A DNA stretch of 64,000 nucleotides from Eubacteriaceae bacterium (GCA_021770095.1 JAETRQ010000004.1:218998-282997), one strand, 5' to 3'; positions 51,925-60,754 are shown, counted from the stretch's first letter. Program-made: numbers and translations. Notes: generated by a model not told the origin, from the sequence alone.

Positions 51925-52881
51925 TTACACCCATTCTTTTATTATTTCAGGATTTGCAAAAATTTCATTCAGTTTGTTGATGAATGGAGTGAGGTCACCC
52001 ATATCGAGTGCTCTGTGGTCAAAGGCAATTGTCAGCGGAAGTTTATAACCTGTTCTGACAGTTCCGTCAGTTTCTGCAATCGGCACGAGTTGTGTTGCAC
52101 CGATTGCGATTGCGCAAACCTGCGGCGGAATAATCTCAAGGATTGTGCATATTCCGTTCCAGTTTCTGCAAACAGAACCAAGGTTGGATATGGTTATTGT
52201 GCCTTGTTCAATATCGTGTTTTGTCAGTCTCTCTTTTTCCGGAATGGAATAGTAATCTTTTTTTGCCTGACCGCCCAATGTTTTAACTTTATGTTTTCCT
52301 GTTTTTGACCCAATCAATCGGCAGACGGTCTGTGCGATTTTTCCTTTTTTCAGTCCCTGTATTGTATTGTCCATTGACACCTCAAACATAACTTCGTTCA
52401 TATCAGAGTTGTTTGCTCTTTTTGCACTGTCAGCAATTGCATCACGCATTTCGCTCATTGTTTTATTGTGCATATTGTGCATATTGATTGTCATCATTTC
52501 ACCTGTTTTCAAAATCATAGGCATGGATATGTCAATCTCTTCAAAAGTCTTTACTTCACCGCGAACTAACTTTCTGTTGAAATTTATGTGTGAATTGATA
52601 ACAGGGCATGCTTTTATTCCTTCAACGAGGATTCGTAGCATGATTGTATTCAGTGTGATTTTTGTTTCAGGGGTTGCATCTTTGTTTATTTCTTTCATAA
52701 CCTTTAACAGTTCAGTTACTTCAGGTTCGTAAGACACAACAGCGTGCGGGATAGTTTCCCAGCTTTCAGATGTCATATTTGAAACAATTTTTCTTGCGAT
52801 TCCGAAATGCTCGTTTTTAATAATTTTCTTTTCATTTTTCATATCAATAAATCTCCTATCAGATTGAATTTCGTTTGTCAT
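51925..52881 (-). CDS. Lone 2-oxoacid dehydrogenase E2-type acyltransferase
   Basis: A 318-aa protein with only the catalytic CAT-like fold of E2 enzymes: no lipoyl domain and no peripheral-subunit-binding domain. GTITISNLGSVC and AFDHRALDMGDL are the E2 signatures; the HxxxDG active-site motif reads HRALDMG, with the Gly shifted by one. AGGAG before ATG 52881 supports this start; another ATG at 52842 also has AGGAG. No E1 or E3 genes are near, so it may acylate a small molecule, as chloramphenicol acetyltransferase does. The substrate is unknown. Confidence 0.82.
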   Translation of the reverse strand: MTNEIQSDRRFIDMKNEKKIIKNEHFGIARKIVSNMTSESWETIPHAVVSYEPEVTELLKVMKEINKDATPETKITLNTIMLRILVEGIKACPVINSHINFNRKLVRGEVKTFEEIDISMPMILKTGEMMTINMHNMHNKTMSEMRDAIADSAKRANNSDMNEVMFEVSMDNTIQGLKKGKIAQTVCRLIGSKTGKHKVKTLGGQAKKDYYSIPEKERLTKHDIEQGTITISNLGSVCRNWNGICTILEIIPPQVCAIAIGATQLVPIAETDGTVRTGYKLPLTIAFDHRALDMGDLTPFINKLNEIFANPEIIKEWV

Positions 52882-53012
52882 TGTCATCTCCTGACACCGA
52901 GAATTCTATCCGATTTGCAGATTTATTTCCATAAACTGTGCTTTACATTGCCTGTCAACCATTGGTTGCATAACGGTTTTTCGGGCATTTCGGGTGTTTT
53001 TTGATATTGTAT

Positions 53013-53027
53013 TGATAATCATTATGA
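53013..53027. promoter_or_regulatory. Fur-box-like palindrome
   Basis: TGATAATCATTATGA matches the 7-1-7 Fur consensus TGATAATnATTATCA at 14 of 15 positions. It lies 28 bases before the iron-dependent alcohol dehydrogenase gene, in the promoter region. Confidence 0.45.
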
Positions 53028-53055
53028 AAAATGTTAATATATCTGTGGTGATAAA

Positions 53056-54186
53056 ATGGAATGGGAATTTATGCTGCCGGTCAAAATATGTTTTGGCAAT
53101 GGCAAGAGAAAGAAGATAAAAGAATATATAGAAGAAATCGGTGGGACAAGCGGCGTGCTTGTCTGTTCCCGCAGTTTTGCAAAAAATGGGCTGAGCGATG
53201 AATTTATTGAATTGAGCGGCGGTTTGATAAAAGCCGTGTTCAGTGATGTAAGACCGAATCCGACCACAGATAATGTGGATGACTGCGTTAAAATTATGCG
53301 TGAAATCGGTGCTGATTTTGCCGTGGCACTCGGCGGAGGTTCGCCGATGGATTGCTGCAAGGCTGCCTGTGCAATTGCAAAAGGTGATGATGTGATTGCG
53401 TCCTATCATTCAGGCGGTAAGGCAATCAACAAAGATGAGGCTATTCCGATGATTGCGGTTACTACCACTTCTGGTACTGCGTCAGAGGTAACAAATATTT
53501 CTGTTCTTACAGATCTTAATCTTAATTTGAAAAATCCGATGAATGATCCTGCAATGTATCCGAAGATTGCAGTTGTTGACCCTGAACTTACGCTTACAGT
53601 TCCGCCGCAGATTACGGCCTCCACAGGTCTTGACGTTCTGGCGCATGCGGTTGAGAGTTATTGGGCAACGATTCATCAGCCTGTTTGCTCCGCCTGTTCC
53701 ATTCACAGTGCAAGGCTTGTTTTTGAATGGATTGAAAAAGCGTATAATCATCCGGATGATTTACTTGCGAGAGAAAAAATGGCGGAGGCGTCCATCGTTG
53801 CCGGTGTTGCGTTCAGTCATCCGCGTACAACAGGTTCACATGCGTGTTCTTTTCCGCTTACAAATATTTATGGTGTTCCGCACGGTGAGGCTTGTGCATT
53901 CACACTTGACTATTTTATCAGATTCAATGCAGACCATGCGGATGATGACGGACGTATTACGGCACTCGCAAAAGACTGCGGATTTGACAGTCCGTATGCA
54001 ATGGCGGATGAAATTGCTGCAATGAAAAAGCGTATGGGGATGAGAACCACTTTGGCAGAAATCGGCTGTACCACTGATGAACAGATTAAGGAACTTACAC
54101 AAAAAAGTATGTCCATGCTGATGACACGCAATCCAATTGCATTGGGCGAGGATGATATTTTTGAAATGTATAATAAATTAAAATAG
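53056..54186 (+). CDS. Iron-containing alcohol dehydrogenase
   Basis: A 376-aa NAD(P)-dependent dehydrogenase of the Fe-ADH family. The nucleotide-binding GGGSPMD, TTTSGTASEV, and the metal site with GLDVLAHAVESY and VPHGEACAF are present. It begins MEWEFMLPVKICFGNG. It probably interconverts an aldehyde and an alcohol in fermentation; the exact substrate is not readable. GGTGAT precedes the ATG. gtrA follows after 11 bases. Confidence 0.92.
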   Translation: MEWEFMLPVKICFGNGKRKKIKEYIEEIGGTSGVLVCSRSFAKNGLSDEFIELSGGLIKAVFSDVRPNPTTDNVDDCVKIMREIGADFAVALGGGSPMDCCKAACAIAKGDDVIASYHSGGKAINKDEAIPMIAVTTTSGTASEVTNISVLTDLNLNLKNPMNDPAMYPKIAVVDPELTLTVPPQITASTGLDVLAHAVESYWATIHQPVCSACSIHSARLVFEWIEKAYNHPDDLLAREKMAEASIVAGVAFSHPRTTGSHACSFPLTNIYGVPHGEACAFTLDYFIRFNADHADDDGRITALAKDCGFDSPYAMADEIAAMKKRMGMRTTLAEIGCTTDEQIKELTQKSMSMLMTRNPIALGEDDIFEMYNKLK

Positions 54187-54197
54187 AGGATAATCAG

Positions 54198-54698
54198 ATG
54201 AAAAACCTTTGGAATAAATATAAAGAAATAATCACATATGTAATTTTCGGTGTGCTTACAACTCTTGTGAGTTGGGGTTCATATACAATATTTGTAAATC
54301 TGTTTGCAGGACATATTGAAAAGGAATCAACATCAATCTTTGTTGCCAATCTGTTGAGTTGGATATGTGCAGTTGCGTTTGCTTATGTGACAAATAAACT
54401 TTGGGTGTTTGATTCAAAGAGCTGGAAACCGAATGTAATCGGCAAAGAGATTGTCACTTTTGTTGCCTCAAGAGCAGTAACCGGTGTGATTGAAATTGTT
54501 GTCGTTCCGCTCCTTGCAAAAACAGGATTTGATAATATTTTTTATAATATCCTTGAAAAGATGAATATCACAATGGACATTTTATTTACCAACGGAATTT
54601 ATTCAAAAATATTCCTCTCTGTTGTGGTTGTGATTCTGAACTACTTTTTCAGTAAATTTGTTATATTTAAAAAGAAAAAGAGCGAGAAAGAATCATAA
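54198..54698 (+). CDS. GtrA-family membrane protein
   Basis: A 166-aa protein with four membrane helices in the GtrA pattern: YVIFGVLTTLVSWGSYTIF at the start, then LLSWICAVAFAYVTNKLWVF with the conserved NKxWVF end, and a last helix before a Lys-rich tail. Family members are thought to flip or carry bactoprenol-linked sugars. AGAGGA precedes the ATG. It is the last gene behind the alcohol dehydrogenase and ends at a terminator. Confidence 0.9.
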   Translation: MKNLWNKYKEIITYVIFGVLTTLVSWGSYTIFVNLFAGHIEKESTSIFVANLLSWICAVAFAYVTNKLWVFDSKSWKPNVIGKEIVTFVASRAVTGVIEIVVVPLLAKTGFDNIFYNILEKMNITMDILFTNGIYSKIFLSVVVVILNYFFSKFVIFKKKKSEKES

Positions 54699-54712
54699 TA
54701 TAATAAAAGATA

Positions 54713-54738
54713 AAAACCACCAGTCTACTGGTGGTTTT
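54713..54738. terminator. Terminator between gtrA and the minus-strand gene
   Basis: AAAACCACCAGT / ACTGGTGGTTTT, 12-bp perfect stem, two-base centre; usable from both sides. Confidence 0.85.
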
Positions 54739-54741
54739 GTT

Positions 54742-55293
54742 TTACATTATAGTTTCCAATGTGCCAATCGGGATTTTTATATTGTCGGTGTAAATGGACT
54801 TTTCTGTTGGTTTAGTTACACTTTTTTCCGTATAACCATCTTCTTCGGAAATAAAAGTGTACATCTCCGAGTGAGATACGGTCTGATTTTCCGTATCTAT
54901 TTCAATATACAGATTGATATGCTGCACATCCCAACTGTTAAATAAATACCCTTGAAGTATTATATCAATATCATTAATCGTAAGGGGAACTGAAAATGGT
55001 CCGTATGTAACATTTTTCAGTGACAATACAGAGTAATTTGCTTTTGTTTCAAATTTGATGTCAGATATAATATCTATATCTTCTTCATAATCTATATTTT
55101 TGTTTGCTGTTTCGTCCGGAGATGCAATTACGTCCTCACCGTCAATGTTAATATGCAGATTTATGATTACCCTTGGTGCAGTATAAAAATAATAATATAA
55201 ATGGTTATCGGTTTTGAATATGATACATATTGCCAGAATGGCAACAAGAAACAATGATATTATTGATATAAAAATTTTCTTTTTCTTAGTCAT
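54742..55293 (-). CDS. Membrane-anchored hypothetical protein
   Basis: A 183-aa protein with MTKKKK, one N-terminal membrane helix (about 7-26) and a beta-rich outer domain with many Ile, Asp and Asn. No Cys motif or known domain is recognised. It could be an uncleaved-signal envelope protein. It follows the lipoprotein gene at 55418 by a 124-base gap, so it may have its own promoter. I cannot assign a role. Confidence 0.65.
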   Translation of the reverse strand: MTKKKKIFISIISLFLVAILAICIIFKTDNHLYYYFYTAPRVIINLHINIDGEDVIASPDETANKNIDYEEDIDIISDIKFETKANYSVLSLKNVTYGPFSVPLTINDIDIILQGYLFNSWDVQHINLYIEIDTENQTVSHSEMYTFISEEDGYTEKSVTKPTEKSIYTDNIKIPIGTLETIM

Positions 55294-55417
55294 TTATACT
55301 ACCTTTCCATTTTCAATAATATATTAATCCATATCCTGTGTTCAATAGGTAATGCATAAAAATCAAATCTGCAAAACAGCAGTATTCAAATAGTGAATTT
55401 GTCAGGTGATGTTATTG

Positions 55418-56041
55418 TTAATCTTCATTTGTTTTTAGGATGAATGTTTTGTCTTTATAAGAAAATATAGCCGTGTTGAAAAGACCTTCAGCACCCCATA
55501 TTCCATCTTCGTTAAAATTATAATGATAGGTTAAAGTTGTTGATGCATCTGCCTTATCGAAGTTATATAGTGATAGTTCACAAATCAAAGGAGCATCTTT
55601 ATAATTTGCGTTGTTGTCAAAACAATAATCCCATGTGGTTTTATTGTATTCTGAATCCACAAAAGGAATTTTTGAATTTGCTAAATCATATTTGTCGGTA
55701 TTAGGTTCAATAAAAAAGTTAGTCTCTTCATTATCAAATACAAAAAATATTTTAATTGTTTCGTCTTTGCTAAGATAAGCAGGGGCGGAATTATTGTTGT
55801 AATCCGCTTTGATAATTTCATCTGCAGAATATGTTTCGTAAATCCATTCTTCAACATTATCAGTTGGTGTACCGATTAACGAATTAATGTTATCAAGTGC
55901 TTTTTGGTTGTAGTATTCCAAACTGCTTTTTATTTGATTTACAGGCGGCACAGATGTATTCTCATCTGAACTGCTTTTGCATCCACAGAAAGAGAGCAGG
56001 ATGAATACGAAACCTAAGCATATTGCTGCTGTCTTTTTCAT
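55418..56041 (-). CDS. Putative lipoprotein of unknown function
   Basis: A 207-aa exported protein. The signal segment MKKTAAICLGFVFILLSF ends in FCGC, so lipidation is expected at about Cys21. The mature part is acidic, with Asn and Tyr clusters and no repeats. A perfect 31-base palindrome lies between it and the transketolase genes upstream. It resembles no family I can name. Confidence 0.7.
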   Translation of the reverse strand: MKKTAAICLGFVFILLSFCGCKSSSDENTSVPPVNQIKSSLEYYNQKALDNINSLIGTPTDNVEEWIYETYSADEIIKADYNNNSAPAYLSKDETIKIFFVFDNEETNFFIEPNTDKYDLANSKIPFVDSEYNKTTWDYCFDNNANYKDAPLICELSLYNFDKADASTTLTYHYNFNEDGIWGAEGLFNTAIFSYKDKTFILKTNED

Positions 56042-56063
56042 ACAAATACCCCATTAAAAATAA

Positions 56064-56094
56064 CACGAGTATAAAATTTAATTTTATACTCGTG
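56064..56094 (-). terminator. Terminator/palindrome after the transketolase genes
   Basis: CACGAGTATAAAATT and its complement form a perfect 15+1+15 palindrome, followed on the minus strand by TTATTTTT. It starts 10 bases after the transketolase stop. Confidence 0.8.
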
Positions 56095-56103
56095 GCTTTT
56101 CTT

Positions 56104-57045
56104 TTATTTTACAAATTCTTCTGCAACTTTTGTGATGTTTTCTGCGCTGAGGCCGAATTGCTTGAGCAGGTCAAGTGCAGGACCGCTGTGACCGAATTCA
56201 TCGTTAACACCGATTCTTTTTACAGGGGTCGGGCATTTTTCACTCAGGCAGGAACATACGGCTTCACCAAGACCGCCGATGATATTGTGTTCCTCAACTG
56301 TGATAACTCTGCCTGTTTTCTTTGCCGATTTGATAACAAGTTCTTCATCAAGCGGTTTGATTGTGGCAATGTTGATGACTTCTGCACTGATACCTTTTTC
56401 TTTGAGCATTTTACCTGCTTCAATTGCTTCTGCTACCATAAGTCCGTTGGCAATGATGGTTACGTCATTACCTTCGGTGATAACTTCACCTTTTCCGATT
56501 TCAAATTTATAATCATCATTATGGAAAACAGGAACTGCAAGTCTGCCGAATCTGAGATAAACAGGTCCTTCATAATTGTATGCTGCTTTAACTGCCTGTC
56601 TTGCCTCAACATCATCAGCAGGGCAGATGACAACCATACCCGGAATTGCTCGCATAAGTGCAAAGTCCTCACAGCACTGATGGCTGGCACCGTCTTCACC
56701 AACAGAGATGCCTGCATGTGTTGCACCGATTTTAACATTGAGGTACGGATAACCGATTGTATTTCTTACCTGTTCAAATGCTCTGCCGGCAGCAAACATT
56801 GCAAAACTGGATGCAAAGGGGACAAGTCCCATTGTACTCATACCCGCAGCAACGCAAATCATATTTGCTTCTGCAATACCACAGTTGATATGGCGGTCAG
56901 GATATTCTTTTTTGAATATGCCTGTTTTTGTTGCAGCTGAAAGGTCTGCATCGAGTACGACCAATTTGTCTGCACCTTCCATAGCCAATTCTTTTAATGC
57001 GTTACCGTAACTGTCACGAGTGGCAATTTTCTTAATCTCTGCCAT
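56104..57045 (-). CDS. Transketolase, C-terminal subunit
   Basis: A 313-aa protein equal to the pyrimidine-binding and C-terminal domains of transketolase. It shows DADLSAATKTGIFKKEYPDRH, CGIAEANMICVAAGM with the catalytic Glu, and FASSFAMFAAGRAFEQVRN. It works with the N-terminal subunit encoded two bases upstream to move two-carbon units in the pentose phosphate path. Split transketolases are common in Clostridia and archaea. A terminator follows. Confidence 0.94.
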   Translation of the reverse strand: MAEIKKIATRDSYGNALKELAMEGADKLVVLDADLSAATKTGIFKKEYPDRHINCGIAEANMICVAAGMSTMGLVPFASSFAMFAAGRAFEQVRNTIGYPYLNVKIGATHAGISVGEDGASHQCCEDFALMRAIPGMVVICPADDVEARQAVKAAYNYEGPVYLRFGRLAVPVFHNDDYKFEIGKGEVITEGNDVTIIANGLMVAEAIEAGKMLKEKGISAEVINIATIKPLDEELVIKSAKKTGRVITVEEHNIIGGLGEAVCSCLSEKCPTPVKRIGVNDEFGHSGPALDLLKQFGLSAENITKVAEEFVK

Positions 57046-57047
57046 AA

Positions 57048-57893
57048 TTATGCCTCCTCTATTTCTGCAAGCTGTGCTTTAAGTTCAGCCATTGCAATAT
57101 TATATTCTTCTTCATTTGGTGCTTTACCATGCCAGCCGACTTGGTTTTCCATGAATGAAACACCCTTGCCCTTAATGGTTTTCATAATAATTGCGAATGG
57201 TTTGTCTGCTTTGTGGAAATGTTCAAAGGCACTCTCGAGTTCATCAAAATCATTTCCGTTAATAATATCAACGTCAAAGCCGAATGCCTTGAGTTTTTCA
57301 TCAATTGGTTCTGCACTCATTACTTCTTCGCATGTACCGTCAATCTGGAGTCCGTTGCAGTCAATAATTACACAAAGATTGTTAAGATTATACTGAGATG
57401 CAAACATCAATGCTTCCCAAACCTGTCCTTCTTCAATTTCACCGTCACCGAGCAGAGTGTATACATTTATTTTGTCATTTTCGATGTATTTGGCACCTTT
57501 TGCCATACCGACAGCCGTGCTGATACCCTGACCGAGCGAACCCGTGGACATATCAATTCCGGGTACAGTGTTCATATTCGGATGGCCCTGCAGATAAGAA
57601 TCAATGTGACGCAAAGTCGGTAAGTCTTCAACAGGGAAGAAACCTTTGTATGCCAAAGCACTGTAAAGACCGGGTGCACAGTGACCTTTTGAAAGAACAA
57701 ATCTGTCACGGTTCTCATCCTTAGGATTTTTTGCATCCACATTCATTTCTTTAAAATAAAGATACGCAAACAAATCTGCAGAAGAAAGACTTCCGCCCGG
57801 ATGGCCCGCTTTTGCACCATATGTGCTTTCAATAATTCCCATTCTTATTTTTGCCGCATAGGATGAAAGCATTTTTTTAGTTTGATTTTCCAT
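57048..57893 (-). CDS. Transketolase, N-terminal subunit
   Basis: A 281-aa protein carrying the thiamine-diphosphate domain: YGAKAGHPGGSLSSADL, SKGHCAPGLYSAL and the TPP motif GDGEIEEGQVWEALMFAS. Complete only together with the C-terminal subunit encoded downstream. AAGGAG precedes the ATG. It opens the two-gene transcript, 31 bases after the LCP gene end. A dihydroxyacetone-synthase-like role is an alternative but less likely. Confidence 0.94.
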   Translation of the reverse strand: MENQTKKMLSSYAAKIRMGIIESTYGAKAGHPGGSLSSADLFAYLYFKEMNVDAKNPKDENRDRFVLSKGHCAPGLYSALAYKGFFPVEDLPTLRHIDSYLQGHPNMNTVPGIDMSTGSLGQGISTAVGMAKGAKYIENDKINVYTLLGDGEIEEGQVWEALMFASQYNLNNLCVIIDCNGLQIDGTCEEVMSAEPIDEKLKAFGFDVDIINGNDFDELESAFEHFHKADKPFAIIMKTIKGKGVSFMENQVGWHGKAPNEEEYNIAMAELKAQLAEIEEA

Positions 57894-57924
57894 AGTATTC
57901 TCCTTGTGTTTTTACACTATAATA

Positions 57925-59202
57925 TTAGTCAATTTGAGTATAGAAAGTATCCAGAACGGTTTCCATTAACTTATCTTCGTCAGGATAAAATTCTGCATAA
58001 ACCACATCAGCATAATCAATTCTTGTGCTTGGTTTCATCTCACCCTGCAGTGTTTCGGTTTCAAAATCCGTAATTCCCTTTGAAATAAGGAGTGAAGCAA
58101 GATAAGTTGCGTCAGATACTGTAAGGTTTGTTGCACTGTATTCGCTTGCTGTTGAATACAGTTTGTTAACAATGCTGAAGTCATTCATAACAGACGGAAC
58201 AAGCTGTGCTGCAAATGCTTTGATGTACTGCACCTGTCTTTCTGTTCTGTTGAGTGATGCATTGATATTGTCAAGATTTCTTGTTCTTACATATGTTTCT
58301 GCCAAATCACCGATAAGATGAACTTCATCACCTTTTTTTATATTAACATTCTGGAAGTCGTAAATTGATGTTACGGTTACACCGCCGATGGTATCGTTTA
58401 TCGGTGCAATACCATTGAGGTCGAGTGCAAAATATTTGTTGATTGGAACATTCATCAGAATACGGCTGATAGAAGTGGTAACATTTGTTGCAGAAGTATC
58501 CGTGCCGTTACCGTAAGCATAACTCAGGCACAACTGCATCTCCTCATTTCTGAGGAAGATGTTGTTTTCGGAATAAAGGTCAACTTCAACCATTGTGTCA
58601 CGCGGAACAGCAATTGCTTTGGCTCTGCCTGTTTTTGTATCAACAGTGAGAACGATATTTGTGTCAGATTGACCTGCTGTGCCGACAACGCCGTTATCAA
58701 GACCCAAATCACGCTTGTCTACACCAAGAAATGCAATGGCAACAACATCATCGTTATATATATATTCGTGACCGTTGTATGAGATTTTTTCTTCGTAATT
58801 TTCCTGTGTTGTTACAGTTGGAGCAGTCATACTCGATTTTCCTTTGAATTCAAGGAAAAGGAATGTACCGACTACAGCAAATATAAGCAGTAAAAGGATA
58901 ATCAGTATTGCAATTGCAATCTTACCTGCAGTTGTAATTTTCTTTTTACGCTTCTTACTTTTCTTCTTTTTTGAACTGCTGCTGTGACTATGACTACTGC
59001 TGTGATGATGATGGTGATGGTGGTGATGCTGTGATTTCTCGGTTTCTTCAATATTGAAGTGCGGTGTTATTTTCTGAATTTCAACATCTTCAACCTTTTG
59101 CAGGGGCTCGTTTGGTGTAATCTCCCGACCATCACTATTAAGAGCGAATTGCAAACTTTCATCATCAAAATTATCTAAATTAGGATCAATTGGTTTTTTC
59201 AT
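57925..59202 (-). CDS. LCP-family ligase with N-terminal His tract
   Basis: A 425-aa LytR-CpsA-Psr protein, expected to join glycopolymers to peptidoglycan. The cytoplasmic N-terminus (1-92) has a run of nine His (59-67), a Ser/His stretch and a Lys/Arg cluster; a membrane helix follows (about 93-117). The outer LCP domain has VVAIAFLGVDKR, TVDTKTGRAKAIAVPRDTMV and AETYVRTRNLDNINASLNR. Its start lies 17 bases inside the sortase gene, so translation is coupled. The His tract is natural and unexplained. Confidence 0.9.
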   Translation of the reverse strand: MKKPIDPNLDNFDDESLQFALNSDGREITPNEPLQKVEDVEIQKITPHFNIEETEKSQHHHHHHHHHSSSHSHSSSSKKKKSKKRKKKITTAGKIAIAILIILLLLIFAVVGTFLFLEFKGKSSMTAPTVTTQENYEEKISYNGHEYIYNDDVVAIAFLGVDKRDLGLDNGVVGTAGQSDTNIVLTVDTKTGRAKAIAVPRDTMVEVDLYSENNIFLRNEEMQLCLSYAYGNGTDTSATNVTTSISRILMNVPINKYFALDLNGIAPINDTIGGVTVTSIYDFQNVNIKKGDEVHLIGDLAETYVRTRNLDNINASLNRTERQVQYIKAFAAQLVPSVMNDFSIVNKLYSTASEYSATNLTVSDATYLASLLISKGITDFETETLQGEMKPSTRIDYADVVYAEFYPDEDKLMETVLDTFYTQID

Positions 59203-59995
59203 CTTTTGTCAATACTCCGCATATTAATAATCTGTTGCTTTTTTGATTTGTTATACAGGTTGATAGTATTACTATTTTACTGTCTTTGGTAATCTCGGTA
59301 TCCAATTGCGTTCTTATATTCTTTGATACTGAGTCAGGATTTTGTATCATTTTCTGAAAGTCTTCTAAAACAGATATGTCTGAAAATCTGAAGGAATTCA
59401 GTATATGCCTGTCATCATATTTGAATGCAGAAACAATTTGATAAGTTAATTTCCTGTTTGTTGTATATATCGTAAAATACGGGTGATTATTAAAAAAGTC
59501 TTCATCCTCGAATCTGTGAAGGGTGGTGAACATTGTGTCCCCATAACCGTTATGACCGTAAATTACCGTAACAGGATCTTTGAAATTTTTGCTGTTTGCG
59601 AGTTCAGTATAAACGGCACCGCTTGCTGACCAGCTTTTGTCTTCTGCTTTATGCTTCAGATAAAACTCGTCATCCGTTGCACTTTGAACAATAGGGTGGT
59701 CAACATTGGTATCATCCACTTTTATCCATGCATATATTTCATCATTCTTTTCCTGAAGGGATTTGAAATCGATAGGGTTGTCAACCGGATTTTCTGACGG
59801 GGTGATCTGCGTGGTCGGTGCAGTTGTTGTTTTGGGTGGAGCGGTGATATGGTTGTTATATAATTGTATAGCAAAATACACGCCGCAAAAAACAATCACA
59901 AAAACAATTATAAAAATAAGAAAGAGTTTTATCTTTTTCTTATTATCGTTTTCTTTTTCATTGTTATTATTAGGTTCAAGTTGTTTATTGTCCAA
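59186..59995 (-). CDS. srtB: Class B sortase
   Basis: A membrane transpeptidase that cuts a sorting signal and links the protein to the cell wall. From TTG 59995 (AGGTGA six bases upstream) it has 269 aa; the frame reaches 60052 but that part lies in the terminator of the gene before. A membrane helix at about 25-45 is followed by a Thr/Pro linker and the catalytic domain: YGHN with the active His, LSTC with the active Cys, and a later Arg in NRLLICGVL. AWIKVDDTNVDHPIVQ is typical of class B. Two SPATG proteins in the window are likely substrates. Confidence 0.9.
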   Translation of the reverse strand: MDNKQLEPNNNNEKENDNKKKIKLFLIFIIVFVIVFCGVYFAIQLYNNHITAPPKTTTAPTTQITPSENPVDNPIDFKSLQEKNDEIYAWIKVDDTNVDHPIVQSATDDEFYLKHKAEDKSWSASGAVYTELANSKNFKDPVTVIYGHNGYGDTMFTTLHRFEDEDFFNNHPYFTIYTTNRKLTYQIVSAFKYDDRHILNSFRFSDISVLEDFQKMIQNPDSVSKNIRTQLDTEITKDSKIVILSTCITNQKSNRLLICGVLTKDEKTN

Positions 59996-60026
59996 ATTTA
60001 TCACCTGTAAAATGTGTCCTGAGATT

Positions 60027-60064
60027 AAAAAGACCTGTTTACCAAATGGCAAACAGGCTCTTTG
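60027..60064 (-). terminator. Terminator after the SPATG protein gene
   Basis: Minus strand: GAGCCTGTTTGCC / GGTAAACAGGTC stem, with TTTTT behind. It lies between the 60080 gene and the sortase gene, so part of the transcription may read through into the sortase-LCP pair. Confidence 0.75.
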
Positions 60065-60079
60065 TTTTAATTATTAAAA

Positions 60080-60634
60080 TTATTCAGCGTCTCTCTTTTT
60101 TGTTGCTGAAAGAACTGCGATGCCTGCACCCATGATTGCAACACTGCCAGCGATTGCTGCTGTTGAGATACCTGTTGCAGGTGATTTTGAAGAATCATTC
60201 TTCTTTGTAGAAGCAGTTACTGATGTTGTACCGTTACCCATATCAACGATTGCGTTTACAATGAGATCTCCGTTTTCAAATGCTGCGATTGCATCTTCGT
60301 TGAGGAAAGTAATTGTGAATGAACCGTCTTTATTCTGAACTGCTGTGTAATCTTCACCTTTAGTGAAACCTAAAGCAGTCATATTTTCTTCCCAGCCTTT
60401 GAGTGTGCCTTCACCTGTATAAGTGAATGTTACTGCACCGGTTTTATTGCTGTCTTTAGAAAAAACAACATCTTTGAAGTTGTTAACACCGTTAACCTGT
60501 GTGATTGGTCCTTTGTTAACAGCAGTTGAAGCTGTTGGGCTCTGAACATCTGCAGCCATTGTCGGCATAACAGAAAGAGCAAAAACAGAAATTGTCATAA
60601 CAGCAGCAAGAATAACTGATAATAATTTTTTCAT
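60080..60634 (-). CDS. Small SPATG-type cell-wall surface protein
   Basis: A 184-aa exported protein starting at ATG 60634 behind GAGGTG. Signal peptide about 1-28 (LLSVILAAVMTISVFALSV), a roughly 110-residue beta-rich domain (TGAVTFTYTGEGTLKGWEEN, DGSFTITFLNEDAIAAF), a short Lys/Ser linker, then SPATG, a hydrophobic helix and KKRDAE. This is a sortase substrate layout, and the class B sortase gene is directly downstream. The outer domain matches no family I recognise. Confidence 0.8.
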   Translation of the reverse strand: MKKLLSVILAAVMTISVFALSVMPTMAADVQSPTASTAVNKGPITQVNGVNNFKDVVFSKDSNKTGAVTFTYTGEGTLKGWEENMTALGFTKGEDYTAVQNKDGSFTITFLNEDAIAAFENGDLIVNAIVDMGNGTTSVTASTKKNDSSKSPATGISTAAIAGSVAIMGAGIAVLSATKKRDAE

Positions 60635-60689
60635 AATTAACACCTCTATGCATTTTTATAAAATAACATTTGTACAATAATTTGAGTAA

Positions 60690-60718
60690 ATTATAACACC
60701 AAAATTATAAATTGTAAA
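60690..60718 (-). promoter_or_regulatory. Promoter of the SPATG protein gene
   Basis: Minus strand: -35 TTTACA (60718-60713), 17-base spacer, perfect -10 TATAAT (60695-60690), 56 bases before the ATG. Confidence 0.7.
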
Positions 60719-60754
60719 GACTTTTTATAAAATATTTTTATAATAGAGAATGGG

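Noticed and set aside
56023-56940. 305-codon plus-strand open frame
   Set aside because: Antisense to the transketolase C-terminal gene, Cys/Phe-rich shadow, no recognisable domain.
58989-59028. His-coding stretch as an artificial affinity tag or microsatellite
   Set aside because: Codons alternate irregularly between CAT and CAC, the tract is internal to a natural gene, and no vector sequence is present.
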